Assembly: GCF_010093595.1 (NCBI RefSeq)
Contig: NW_022985448.1
Location: 1,344,593 to 1,408,592 of the forward strand
From: Mytilinidion resinicola
Lineage: Eukaryota; Ascomycota; Dothideomycetes; Mytilinidiales; Mytilinidiaceae
Direction of reading: 5' to 3'
Length of the DNA: 64,000 nucleotides
Shown here: one piece after another, positions 34,679 through 46,134 of the stretch
Layout of the letters: each line of letters begins with the position of its first letter
How positions within the stretch are numbered: the stretch's first letter is position 1
Translations under genes and position numbers: made by a program
The notes under the pieces: model-generated
Databases searched by the model: none
What the model saw: only the letters and a program-made list of their open reading frames with translations
What the model was told of the DNA's origin: nothing

Positions 34679-35982
34679 ATGAATCCCGCCCCTAAACAAA
34701 CCACACGCCACGACCTCCCTGATGTGGCGCTAGGGGCATACCTCCTCCCTCATCTTCCAGGGCTTACTTTACCCATCGTGTCTACAAAGATTGGATATGG
34801 CCAAAGCAATCCTACATACTTCGTCGACGATGCTGTAGGCGAGCGGTACATCCTCCGGAAGAAGCCAGCTGGAACCATTATAAGCCCCGTCGCGCATCGA
34901 ATAGATAGAGAATTTAGGGTTCTTGAAGCGCTTGGGAAGGTGAAAGGGTTCCCAGTTCCCAGAGTCTTCTGTCTATGTACGGATAGCAAGGTTATCGGGA
35001 CAGCGTTCTATGTTAGCAAAGATAGTCCCTGCAATATGGTTAGAGTAAGCTAATAGTGGCGCGTAGGTCATGGAGTTTGTTTGCGGGCGCATAATCACAG
35101 ACCCGGACCTTTCTACGCTGAGCAAGGGTGACAGGAGAGCTGCGTGGTTCTCCGTCGTTGAAACGTTGGCGTGGCTGCATAGCATCGACCCGGACGCAAT
35201 CGGCCTCTCTGGCTTTGGAAAGAAGACAGATTTCTACAAGAGGCACTGCAATACCTTCTCGCGCATCGAGGCACAACAATCCAAAGTCCTCGACATCAAG
35301 ACTGGTAAACCGCTTGGAAGAGCCCATGAGGCGTTCGACGAGATCATCGACTTTGTTCGAAAGAGGGTACCGGATGATAGAACAAGCATCGTGCATGGCG
35401 ATTACAAGTTTGATAATGTGATATTACACCCGACTGAGCCTCGTGTGATTGCGATCCTGGACTGGGAGTTGAGCACGATTGGACATCCGCTCATGGATAC
35501 AGTGTATGTTGTGGGGCCGTACTGGAATCGAGCGGACGGAGCGCAAGCGGGACCGACGCGAGACGATATGGGCGGGAAAGTCTATGAACCCGAGAATCTG
35601 GAGGCAGAGGGGATGCCGAGGATGGACGAGTTGTTGGATAAGTACGCACAGGTGGCAGGCTGGGATCCGAGGCAAGACCGGTGGGAAGTTGCGAAAGTGT
35701 TTCATTTGATGAGGGTAAGTTGGTCTCGGAATTGTATTAGTATGAGAGAGCTTCTCAGCTTGCTCCCACAACGGACTTCAAAGTATTGGTACACTGACCA
35801 TATACTAACGTTTCTCATAGGGCGGAACAATATCCCATGGTATCCAAGCTCGCACTATCAGTGGCCAAGCCAGCTCTGAGTTCTCGCATATCTACTTTGA
35901 AAATACGCAGCGTAGTCTTGATGCTGCGCTAAGGAAAGTACGGGAGATCAAGATGAAAGAAGGAGGGAAGAGTAGTCTATGA
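34679..35982 (+). CDS. Aminoglycoside-phosphotransferase-like (ACAD10/11 N-domain type) kinase-fold protein, 380 aa
   Basis: Stand-alone APH-fold protein related to the kinase-like domain of ACAD10/ACAD11, which acts on 4-hydroxy acyl-CoAs in animals; the substrate here is unknown. Exons 34679-35011, 35067-35714, 35821-35982, phases agree. The first intron uses a GTTAGC donor and joins GTAFY to VMEFVCGRI. Motifs: IGYGQSNPTYFV loop, YILRKKP lysine, SIVHGDYKFDNVILHP (Brenner-type catalytic loop, Asp and Asn present), AILDWELSTIGHPLMD (metal-binding Asp). The last exon, GGTISHGIQARTISGQASS, is typical of the family end. The length equals the isolated domain, so no acyl-CoA dehydrogenase part is missing from this gene. 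Confidence 0.9.
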
Positions 35983-36260
35983 ATATTGTATAGCGTGGAA
36001 CTAACTTGACTGATATCGGCTCCATGACCTAGGCGCGAACGGATAATGTCGCAGCCGCTTGAAGTGGCAATCCAAAAAATCCACCTCAAAGTTGCAGTGA
36101 AATCATGGCTTCTGATACATTGAAGACGCGAGCTGGAGTTCTGCGTCTATTACGCTCAACGAGGTCTAGCCAATGAAAGCGGTCTGCTCCCCGCTTTCCA
36201 TACTACTAAGCTGCAAGTGACTGTTTGCCTTTGCTGAGTACAGCTTCTTCTCCATCCATC

Positions 36261-36640
36261 ATGGCGGACGATATGCACAAGACGCCAGGATCGGCCACTG
36301 GGCTCACAAGCCTTGCAAACGAGTTAATCTTGGACATCGCCGACTTCTTGCCAACAATATCAGCCGGTTTTCACGCGTCAGCTATCGGTTCAGATGGTCC
36401 TTCTTCGGAACGGTGCGGACCCTGATATCATCATCCAAGGAGACTCGGATGTCGTGGTTACACTACAGCAACTTGGGATGGGATATCCTGACCTACGGGT
36501 ATGCATTCTTTTTTCGACATCCAGAAAAGAGGCGACATTAGAATATTTCGACGGTGAGGACATAAGCCGGCCTTGGCTGGACTCTGCCGTGAAAGAGGTC
36601 ACAGGAACAATTGCTAATTCGACTTCTAGACTCGTTTCAT
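36261..36640 (+). pseudogene. F-box / ankyrin gene relic
   Basis: From ATG 36261 a frame reads MADDMHKTPGSATG, then LTSLANELILDIADFLP, an F-box-like start, and runs out near 36425. A second frame from about 36394 gives VLLRNGADPDIIIQGDSD, which resembles an ankyrin repeat turn, then VTLQQLGMGYPDL and degenerates. Whether a short intron joins them is unclear. The right part lies antisense to the C-terminus of the next gene. It may be a truncated or decayed member of the large fungal F-box-ankyrin group. Confidence 0.35.
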
Positions 36641-38039
36641 GTAGAAAGCGGCCACGGACTCGGATGAGGACTACCCGTCGAACCAGGCGTATGCGCAGGA
36701 CTCGTATCGAATCTAACCGTTTGCCCAGGACGAGGACTCTGAGACGCACTCAGCGAAGAGGTCGAACTGAACCTTGGACGGCCAAGGCTAGGTCGCGGAC
36801 TATGCCCCGGGCTAAGTATTCTAGGACTCGGAGTCGGGCTATCACTTTGCGTCTGTGCTTCCAAACTGGAGTAATCGGCCGAGTGGTGAGGCGCTGGATT
36901 ATACTTCGGCATGAACGTCGTCATCTCGTCGCCTTGGCTGCTGTTGCGGTCGAGTGCATTACCGCTCGGAGTCGTGGCGATTGAGAAGTGCTTCACCCCC
37001 CGTTCAGACTCGTCGTGCTCCTCCCAGAAGGATTCCCAGCCTGCGAAGAGCGGGAGAGCGAGGAGGAGCATCGGTAGGAATTGGCCGAATCCCCATTCCT
37101 TCTCGCTCCCTTGGATGTCGACTGATGCCACGCCTAAGGCCTGCGTTTTGTGGAGCGCGATACCCCCATATGCGACGCCGTAGATCGCATAGAGAGGAGC
37201 CAAGAACCAGTTTCGTATGAATGCCCACCCTTTAAGGATCTTCCCCTGCTTGTTCTCGCTCTCGAGGAAGTACATAGCGATGACAATAGAAAGGTGCCCA
37301 CCAATCGCGCCAACCAGTAAAGCTCCCCATCTGCCTGCAAACGCAGCTTTGAAAGGCGGTCGGTGGCCCTGGTAGAAACATGCCAATGGAGACGACGCCT
37401 TCAAGCCAGCGATGTCATACGAGTACGCGATATACGACGTATACCCTAATAATCCCAAATTCGCCATCATGAAGAAGATCCGTGGTAAGTTCACCCACGG
37501 ATTTGCCACAAAGAAGTTGCGAAGCGCGACGAGCGTGAGGAGATGCGTGACCGTCGTCAAAAACGCGAGTTCAACAACGATAACAAAATGGTAGACGGAA
37601 AGCTCGCAGTGCTTCAGGATAGCGGTGAATTGGACGGCCAGGCCGGTGACGAGCTGCGTGTCGCTGAAGGCGAGGAGGTTCTTGCTGAGGATGCGGAACC
37701 AGAACATGTGCGTGCGCCAGCTGTAGTGTTCGCGGGAGTAGTCTTTGGGCGGCAGCTTTTGGATGTGCTTGCGGGAAAAGGCGCGGATGGAGTTGTAGCG
37801 CTCGAGGAACATAACGACAAATGCGAGAATGAAGGCGAAACAGGTGGTTGTGATGAATGATAGTATGACCTATTAGGTGTCAGTTTCGTACGATGTAGTA
37901 TGTATTTGTAATGGAAATGCCTGAATGAGGTTTGGAGAAAAGAACTTACGCCTATACCCGCAATGTCTGGATTCGCTGGTACCACTTGGTTTCGAGCACG
38001 GCAATTAACATGGAATTCTTTACAGGTGAGTATCGTCAT
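36637..38039 (-). CDS. Multi-pass membrane protein (7-8 TM), 440 aa, function unknown
   Basis: Exons 38039-37950 and 37869-36637, 80-bp intron, phase 0. The join gives NPDIAGIGVILSFITTTCFA, placing the first helix across the splice site. Helices follow at VIVVELAFLTTVTHLLTLVA, FFMMANLGLLGYTSYIAYSY, WGALLVGAIGGHLSIVIAMY, then LAPLYAIYGVAYGGIA and LPMLLLALPLFAGW. A long Ser/Pro-rich cytoplasmic tail (SPTPSPRILSPGHSPRPS) ends the protein. A first-exon Cys/Arg/Asn-rich N-terminus followed by NPDIAG is common among fungal membrane proteins of unknown function. It is probably a receptor- or channel-like protein, but no family is recognised. Confidence 0.75.
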
Positions 38040-38845
38040 CGTGAAGCCGGAGCGATTTTTTTTTCTCGGCGTCCGGGGAACTCGGTCAGGATGGACAAGC
38101 TATATGTCTTATCGCTCTGTGACAGTTTCACCGTCTGACAAGAGGCTGAGACCGCCCCTGTGAGGCAACAAGGCGTGCCGCAGCACCCAGGCGGCAGCCA
38201 CAGGCGTGGTGTGCCGGCGATGGAGGCGGTGCGCGATGCTGATCTGGGCACACGGTATGGAGTATTTCCGTCCTCGACCCGCCTTCGCTTTCCTCGCAAT
38301 ACGCCATAGGGGGATCTCTGCAAAGGTTCCACTGTCTTGTGTTCGATAACAACTGCCCTCCCGTGTGAAATGTTCCTAAAATAAATCCAGAGGTGTTGAG
38401 GTGCAAGGTTGGGGGCGGACACGTGCATGAAGTATTGGGGGCCGGGGGGCGGTGCATGTCTGAGCCTCCGCCGTCGAACACCACCGTCTCTTTCGCAAAC
38501 ATTCTCTTGACAATACAATAATAACGGCGCATGTATGCTCGACGCTCGCTCAATATGCAATCGCAAGGGTGTTAAAATAAAATAACGGCCAATGCTGCCA
38601 GCTTTTTCGCCTAGCGAACTGTATGCTCATGCGGTAGTGAGGCTGAACGGTATTTTGCAACCAGAAAAATTACAATCAGGTACCGTGAAAGCGCCGGCAG
38701 AATGCACAGAAACGAAATGCTGAATGACCGCTCTACCCCAGCATCGAAGGAAGGCCTGCTTACTCCAAAGCTCATGCACCATCTATCTCTTACTCATTCC
38801 ACGTCTTTCGTCACCAGGCCCAATTCTCTTCTCTTAGCCTCCTCT
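38040..38845. other. Intergenic, nothing seen
   Basis: 3' flank of the phosphotransferase gene and promoter of the 7-8 TM gene. Overlapping Arg-rich frames (38036-38566) look spurious. Confidence 0.6.
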
Positions 38846-40531
38846 TTAGTCCTTCCGGCCTTTCCCAAGACTTCCATTAGTGGCACCATTCGATATGCTG
38901 GACTTCTCCGAGACGGACGATTTTGAGGGTATCGTCAGGCAGTTAATGCCCAAGTATTCGCAGATCCTGCCGATAACTAGGATTGCCCAGTTCGCGTACA
39001 CTATGGCGGCGAAGATGAAGTAGCACCAGAGGTACACATGCTCAGTTTGGGCAGAGATCGGAGAAAAGAGATCTCCAATAATCGGGAAGTACGGGAAGTT
39101 CACGGCCACTCCCGCAATCACCAAAGGTGTCAACATGACTGTGTACATCGGGAAAGGCTGATGCGTCAAGTGAGCGAGAATAATTTTTGTCGTCATCCGG
39201 CCGAAGACGAGAGACATGGTCAAGCAGAACAGGACCAGGTGATTGTCTGTGAGGAGATTCGAGTGCGGCGACCCTAGCCATGCGGCAGTTGAGGCGACAA
39301 ATATTGCCATTGGCGTCCATTCAACGAAGAGGGGGAGAATGGATAGGCCTTGGGCGCGTCGGGCTTTTGATACGTTGACGATGCAGGCTGGGAGATGCGC
39401 GATGAGGAAGCTGGAAATAAGAATTGGGACCCAGAGGTCTCGGAAGGTCGTTTGTCCAATGTGAGGCTCGAGGGATGGGAAATGGGCTACAAGCGGTGTC
39501 GACCACATCTCAGGGCCGTAGTACCCAGAAAGAATCATTATAGTACATGCAAGTATGAGACCCTCTGATGTGAATTAGTGCAACCGCTTTAGTATGGCAA
39601 ATAGCAGCAGCCGATGCTCACCTGTTGGCCCATTGAAATATCCAAGGTAGAGGGTATGGGTGTGGTATGTCTCCCAAGTGGAGAAGAACATGGGGAGGCA
39701 GGGTATTAACGCCGTGAATGCGCCGGTCTTGGTGGGTCCGTAACCCATCGCGGCAGTCTCTAGGAGACTAGCAAGCGTGCAGTTGAGAGAATCAATACCA
39801 TGACTTTGATCTGAGTTAGCGTCTTGTTTATAAATTGTGGATGACCGGGTCGAGGCATACTCGAATAGCTCCCCCAACCCACTCGACGTGCCGGTTCTAC
39901 GTGCTTGTTTACCATCAACATTGTCCATTGTCGAGTACCTAGATGTCGTCCCGTTAGACTTGGCCAGAATATCGCGACCCAGGCTGCTTACATCCATAAT
40001 CCAACGGCGAAGCTGTAATATAACCATGACGGACCCTGAAGCCGAGCAGATGTCAGTCGGTCGACGTGTCCACAGTCCCAGAGTGTATAATCTTACAGGT
40101 CCAACCAGGTCCGGCACGTAAATCGATAACAATGCTACATTCCCGAGTATGAAGAAGAAGCCAAGGAGGGTGACCATGTTCGGCGCGAGCCACAGCGGGA
40201 GGAGTTCGACGAAGCCATTCCACTGCGTGTCTCCGAGTCAGAAAGTGTTCGAGAGTGTAGGTTGTAGGGGTGTTTGTTCGTACGTAGTGCTTCAGGATGT
40301 ACCGTGATATTAGAGACTTGTCGACACTGGAGTATTTGTACGTCTTGAGATGAGCGAGAGCTTCATCGGACACACATTCGTGCGCCGCTTTCTCTATGAC
40401 ACGATGCGTTAGCACTGAAACCCTGCGTCGGGTGTGGAAGCGTCCCATATGCGGACAACCGTGAAGGCGGTGTACGTACTGCTACTCGGCTTCATGTTGG
40501 GGGAGGTCGTCACAGGGAGCGGGAGAGACAT
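38846..40531 (-). CDS. CDP-alcohol phosphotransferase (choline/ethanolamine phosphotransferase), 436 aa
   Basis: ER membrane enzyme of the Kennedy pathway; transfers phosphocholine or phosphoethanolamine from the CDP-alcohol to diacylglycerol. Seven exons: 40531-40480, 40393-40284, 40222-40097, 40035-39992, 39938-39861, 39803-39622, 39564-38846; all phases agree. The catalytic CDP-OH-P motif DG-x2-AR-x8-G-x3-D-x3-D is split by an intron: DGKQARRTGTSSGLGELF then DHGIDSLNC. The acceptor must be the second AG (CAAAG, 39804), not the nearer CTCAG, to give the two aspartates. Other family blocks: LPLWLAPNMVTLLGF, LPMFFSTWETYHTHTLYLGY, FNGPTEGLILACTI. About seven to eight TM helices, hydrophilic Ser/Lys tail. 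Substrate preference (Cpt1 or Ept1) cannot be told from sequence. Confidence 0.92.
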
Positions 40532-41538
40532 GGGCCAGGTGTTTGTTGTAGACTTCGCGGGGTGAAATTTGCTATGACGATACAGTCAGGGCCATATCAA
40601 GGCGGCATAAGACACAAAGGCAGGTGTTTGTTGAGGTTGGAGAGTGGTGGAACGTCTAGTTTGGCAGCGGCGCAGTAAAGATATTCCATAATCTCGCGAT
40701 CGGCTGCGCCGGACCAGGGACTACGTACTTGTGCAAACAAGATCCACGGGTCGGCTGAGGGCATCAACGACTCGCGCCTGAGCACCTTACACAATGGCAA
40801 ACGTACAGCACCCCGGCGTCAATTGAGGCACAGAATGACCGTGAAGGATTGCCATAGAAGTTTATCCCGAGCCTTCAACATGACTCGCGACCCACTAAAT
40901 CGATGATGGAGACACGACTCGGGCGCATTTTTGGTACTGGACCCTTTCACGTGCTTGCAGTCATACAAAATACCTATTCGGAATGGTACTTTCTTATACC
41001 TGACACGCCATTTTGTATTCGAGACCTTATTTCATCAAACTTGCTTGCGTAATGGCGTTTTAAATTATCGTCGGGATCTCGACACTGTTACAAAAAATCG
41101 ATTAAGATGAGTGTTTGTCACTTTAAATGACCAATAAAATCGCTACGCCGTCTTAGGGAGTAGTATCTGTACAGTTGTCGGAGAAGGTCCGAACTCGAGT
41201 GGCATGATACCTATTCCGTCTGACTTCGGAAGACACACGGAAGCCCCCCAAAAGCCCCCTCACATGGGGTCAGAAGAGTATACACAGATCGGTCACGGCG
41301 CACTACGCGTCATCTTAAAGTTCAAAAAGGTCCAAAGCTTCTTCCGTCATATAGACAGACATGCAATCATCCTAGTATCCCGGTGGCCGTCCTGTATGAA
41401 TATAATCCCTAACAGCAACTCAATCCGCCGTCCCAATGCCATGCATTACCAGTTTCCCATTACCATATTCCAATTGTTTGATCAAAGGCCGTCAAATGAG
41501 CGTCGATTTACAGTGAAAATATGAAACCAACCGAACTA
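40532..41538. other. Intergenic, nothing seen
   Basis: Promoter of the phosphotransferase gene, then AT-richer sequence with short frames only up to the end of the multicopper oxidase relic. Confidence 0.6.
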
Positions 41539-43407
41539 CTACTTCTTCGTGGTAGTCTTCGCAGTCTTAGTTGTCTTCTTTTCATCATTCTTTGTCGTCG
41601 TAGTAGCCTTAGTGGTTACCCTTGCGGCCGTTGTTGTGCTCGCTTGTGCGGTGGTAGACTTAATAGATTTAACGCTGGTCTGGAGGGTAGAGGGCACTGC
41701 CGAGCTGTGGTTGTCCCAGTATGACACGAGGGCTTCCTCGACTTTGTCAATATCCTTGTACGCATCAATGAGGTACAACTCGTTGATTCGGTCTTGAATA
41801 TGTTCCTCCTCGAAAGCGCCGTCCGTGATATCCGTAGAGCGGGATCGCTGCTCCATGGGGTCGATAAAGTGGGTGGTCTCAGGGTACCCGAAGTCCGCCA
41901 GCACGCTAACGTTGAAGGCGGCCATCATGTCGTGGTCTTCGTGAATCAAGTTGTGGCAATGGAACATGTACACGCCGTCCCAGGGAGCATAGCGAGCGAT
42001 GACTCGAACAGGGATACGGTTCTCAACTTCGGAAAACGTCACACCATTGATCTGCCATTCGCCATTCGAGCGCTCAAAACGGGAGTTCCTGTCAACTCCG
42101 CTCTTTAGGGGGGGGAAAGGAACTTCTCTGAGAGGCGATGGAACGTTTCCGTTTCCTTGTTGGCTTGTAACCGTATTTCCAACAACGAATTTCATGACCT
42201 TGTCGGTGCTGTTGTAGTCTTCATCGGCCTGTACTTTGCGGTTGTTTCTTAGCGTGATGTTCTTGCCTGCGAACTGGGTAAAGTCGAAGACCATTTCCCA
42301 ACGCTCGGCCATCGAGATATGAAGGAGATCCGACGTGATTGGCTTGCTCAATAAGCCAGCATCGGAGCCGATCATTTGGAATGGAATCTTTGTTCCCAAT
42401 GCACCATCAGCTTCAACCCATAGCTGGAATGCACGGCTGATGGATGTGTCGAGAAATCAGAATCGGTACTTGCGTGGTTCTACCTTGAAGTAGGGCCATG
42501 GCTGACCATTGACATGGATCACATCGCCGTACAGACTGAGAGTTTCTGAGGTAGGGCTGAACAAGGTACCGTCGCTGTTATACTGTTTGGCTGCAAGAGC
42601 TAGTGCGATGTCGTAATTCCCGGCAGGTAGGCCCAAGGAATCTTCGGCGGGGTCGTGGAGAATGTAGAATCTGGCTTGGCCGAAGTAAGCATTTTCGGCA
42701 GTGTGGTGGACAGCGTGATCCTAGGCAGCGTTAAGGAGCGTTGCGTCATACAAAAGCCAAATAACACATACATGGTACCATAGATTGCGGGCGTTCTGCT
42801 TGTTTGGGTAGTCTGCAGGGAGCAAATCGGATCAGCCTCTGGATGCCAGTAACAGCTCGAACCTTTAGATTGGCGAACTCGCAATAATCCTTATACTGCC
42901 CCTTCTGCGTGGTGTCTTCTGCCCAGCCGTCGAATGGTGCTCGGCCTGTAGATTATGAGCACAAGAAGGTATATCAGGACGAGTCAGACACTTACTGTAA
43001 CTCCCATGTAAATGAACTGAGTTGGCCAAGTCTCCGTGGTTGATGAATCTCACAACAGCCTCCCTTCCGCGCTCCATGTGGAATGTAGGACCTGGTGAGA
43101 TTCCATCCTATCCGATGAGTTTGGCCTTTTGTAAGCCGAGATAAACTTGTTGCTCTAACGGTTTGATGTCGACTTCATAGTAGTCAATGACCGCGCCGGT
43201 AGTTTGATTCACATATAATCTACAGGCATGAATAGCTGCATTTACGAGTTGAGGAGATGATTCTTACGTCTTTGGCGTCTTAACTGGAGGAAGCGGGAGT
43301 GAGTACTGGTAGAAAGCTTTGTACACAGGACTCAGCCACTGGTCATCGCCTGCGAAAGAAGTTCCTGCAAGAACTGCCGCAAGAGCAAGACACCGGAGGC
43401 TTGTCAT
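41539..43407 (-). pseudogene. Bilirubin-oxidase-like multicopper oxidase with two premature stops
   Basis: Secreted laccase-type oxidase. Five exons: 43407-43268, 43219-42996, 42945-42883, 42812-42772, 42720-41539 (550 codons in register). Signal peptide CLALAAVLAGTSFAGDD. Copper-site blocks: NSVHLHG, GSYSRAPFDGWAEDTT, ARNLWYHDHAVHHTAENAYF and GVYMFHCHNLIHEDHDMM (type-1 Cys and both flanking His), followed by a Thr/Lys-rich tail. Two codons break it: TAG at 43110-43108 (in KLIG-stop-DGISPGPTF) and TGA at 42459-42457 (in PRKYRF-stop-FLDTSIS, where Arg is usual, so CGA to TGA). The third intron starts GC (GCGAGT) rather than GT; only this donor gives KDYYYPNKQNARN. Everything else, including all copper ligands seen, is kept, so inactivation looks recent or is a sequence error. 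Confidence 0.85.
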
Positions 43408-45660
43408 GACCGATGAAGGAAGAGATGTGTCCACGGCGTGCACGTTTTGGGGTAATACGAAGCAAAGCTTCTTTGAAAGCCACTGATCGAGGTGCTGAGC
43501 GAGTCCTGAGCAAAGGCCGAACTGCTATATATCTCTCAAACTCCCTCTGCCAGCTCAAGAGCCAGCGCACCTCGTATCGAGAGGCTGATGCCCAACAGAG
43601 CCTTCTCTCCGAGCCGAAAGTGCTCGAGTGTGTCCTTCATGGGATCCACTTCGACTCTGCATACGCGAGGTCTTGGGACGCATTTTCGAGACTTCATGGG
43701 CTTCCAGACTTTCCCTTTCCAAATTCCGGCGCTATGGTGGGAGGCGCTGAGCCCGTATACGGCCTTGGAGTGAAGCCTTCGGCACGATATTCATGGCTTG
43801 CGGCCAAGAGGGGCAAAATTCCGATCTGAGCTTCGCGGACTAGCCGCGTAGGATCGAGTGGCTTATAGGTAGCTCGTGCTGCATGCACACTGATAGCGAG
43901 TTGGCCCCAGTTGTATTTTTAAGGCTTCGTTGGTAGACACAAAGCAGCGTAATTAGCACTTTGACACGCATCTTTGCAGATAGATGGACACAGCTTAAAT
44001 TAGCTTCAAGGAGAGATAGAAAGACGGCCATGGAGGTTTATCTTTTGACAGAATCTAAATAGGAAAGACAGACATAGAAACCTAATGAAGCAAAGGAAAG
44101 CAAGGGCATTGACGGTTGGTCAATGAAGGGTGAGCCATTATCAAGAACGCACAGAACCAAAGCAGTGGCGTACGCCACAAGTAGCGTATTCAAGCGGTCA
44201 GCCCCGGCCCTGAACCAAAGGCGAGGAGGGCGGAAGAGGTGACAGCTGGCTAGAAAACATCGATCGTGGTAGCCTGGCTAGAGTGTGATCAGTCCTGCGA
44301 TCATGGCATAGAGGATTGCTAATGTGGAAGTTAGTCGACTCCTCGATCCTCCCATGCCACACAACCAAGCCTCGTCTTCGTCTTGGATGGGGACACGGAG
44401 CTGGAGATGCAGGTGGTTGGGTGGAGGGCGGCGGAAAGGTGGAGGAGAGAGCCCGTGCCAAGAAGACCAAGATTCATTATCCGCCACGCCAAGAGACAAG
44501 ATATTTCCAAGGTTTCAACCACCATCAGCGCCAGGAGAGGCTTGCATTCCCACCCTTTCGGTTGGACCACGTTAGACCATGGCCTGGTGACCGCGTAGGA
44601 AGCAACCTGATCCCTGACCTCCAGCTTGACACGGGAGAGCTAATTGCGGCACAGATCGAGTATCTAGACCGAGCCTGGGTCGAGATCGATCGACCACTAC
44701 GGAACCTGTAGAGTTTCCAGTTCGCCTTGTATTATCGTGCAACTCGGAGTCCCTCCGAAGCGTTGGGCACTGGGAGTGAGCCTCGCGTGCTCACCTTGCC
44801 ACATCTGAGCAGTGGAACCTCAGGTCCTCGTGTCTGACTCTGTGCTCGAGCACTATTCCAACGGATGACCCAAACCGCGCTCCCTCACGGATTCCCCAGC
44901 ATTTGGCCCCCTGGCCTTGTCAGTCCTCTGGGTTAGTTACACAAAAGCATTGAGACCAACATTGTGTACTGCATACGTGTCAGGCGTCATCCATACCATG
45001 TACGAGTCTATTGCGGCAACAAAAGTAGCTTCGCGCTCGACCATCTAAAGCTCATGCGGTAGCACTTCAGCCAGCTTCTTGCATACTCTGCCAGTATCTA
45101 GTGATGGCAGATAGGTGAGAGGAAGTTCGAACATCTCACTCATCGTGCCATTCCTGTTTGGGGATATCCAATCACAGTCACGCAATCTTTGCTGAGAGGC
45201 CACAGCAATCGTTTCTCAGGCCACAGCAATCGTTTCTCAGGCCGCAGGATCTGCTCTGCCGTCGGCTCAAAATAGAACTTCTCCTTATTTCGGTCTACCG
45301 TATTGCGGTTTCTTCAGCCTCCCACACCACTGCAATCCTTCGCACATGGACTTCAAGAGCATCCCGGCAAGTGCAAAGACTTGGATTCCACTCGCTGGGA
45401 AGTCCCTTCTTCTGTTGTCTCCAGACTGTCAGACCTGTGACTTCGAACATCAGCGATGGGCGACACCGCGCCCAAGCCATATCATGCACAATCTATCGGA
45501 GAATTGCATGTGGAGGCCAATAATGGGCACGGTCCCAGCGACCAGCCACTCTGGTCTTGCGGTTATCCGAGATGTAAGCTTAGAACACCCCAGATGGGCC
45601 TCTTTCGTTCCAGGGGGGCGGGCGCCAAAACCCTCCAGCTGAGGCATGATCTGATAGGCA
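43408..45660. other. Intergenic, no convincing gene
   Basis: Several 100-130-codon frames on both strands (for example 44316-44711 plus) lack domains and sensible composition. Contains a 21-bp tandem duplication listed separately. Confidence 0.5.
45200..45241. repeat. 21-bp tandem duplication
   Basis: The unit CCACAGCAATCGTTTCTCAG (plus G) occurs twice in tandem; a third partial start (CCGCAGG) follows. Confidence 0.85.
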
Positions 45661-46134
45661 TCAAAACACTCCACTATGACCTTCTAAACATAATTCGTTG
45701 TGACAGATTACGGAAGCGCTCACTTGACACTGCAGCCCTCTGCTCAAGTCACAATCGCGCCAGGACTCCGCCAAGGAATTGAGAGAGATTATCCCGAATC
45801 CTAGGGTCTCGAGACTTCTCAGAATCGCTTCGAAAAAAGTTGCGATTTTCTTCGAGAAAGTCCTCTCTGATACCTTCCTACCGATGCCAGGATCTTCATA
45901 TTCCTCTCGAATATGAATCATTGAACTCCCTACGCGCATATCTTCAAACCTTTCGTTGCAAAGGAACGCAATCATCCCCTCGGAATCTCCATCGGTGCAA
46001 TGCCTCGTCATAGGTTTCTGTATACTTTTCCGTCACTGGATGCGGTACCGAGTTCTCAAAGTACATTTCCCCGATCTCGTTCAGAGGTCCGAACATGCAT
46101 TGAAGCCCTCTTGATATCATCAAAAGAACCTACA
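45661..46134 (-). pseudogene. Frameshifted coding relic of unknown family
   Basis: The upstream minus-strand frame (about 46134-45955) reads MISRGLQCMFGPLNEIGEMY, then FENSVPHPVTEKYTETYDEA and LHRW. The overlapping frame (46011-45661) continues naturally as DGDSEGMIAFLCNERFEDM, VGSSMIHIREEYEDPGIG and KKIATFFEAILRSLETLG. The switch near 45990 (CGA-TGG-GAT) fits a single-base shift. Composition is that of a globular protein, but I recognise no family. It could instead be two unrelated chance frames. Confidence 0.35.

Noticed and set aside
27851..43407. TGA read as an amino acid (recoding) to explain the interrupted genes
   Set aside because: Clearly functional genes in the same window (LanC-like, RPB4, HEM12, APH-like) terminate with TGA, so TGA is a normal stop here.
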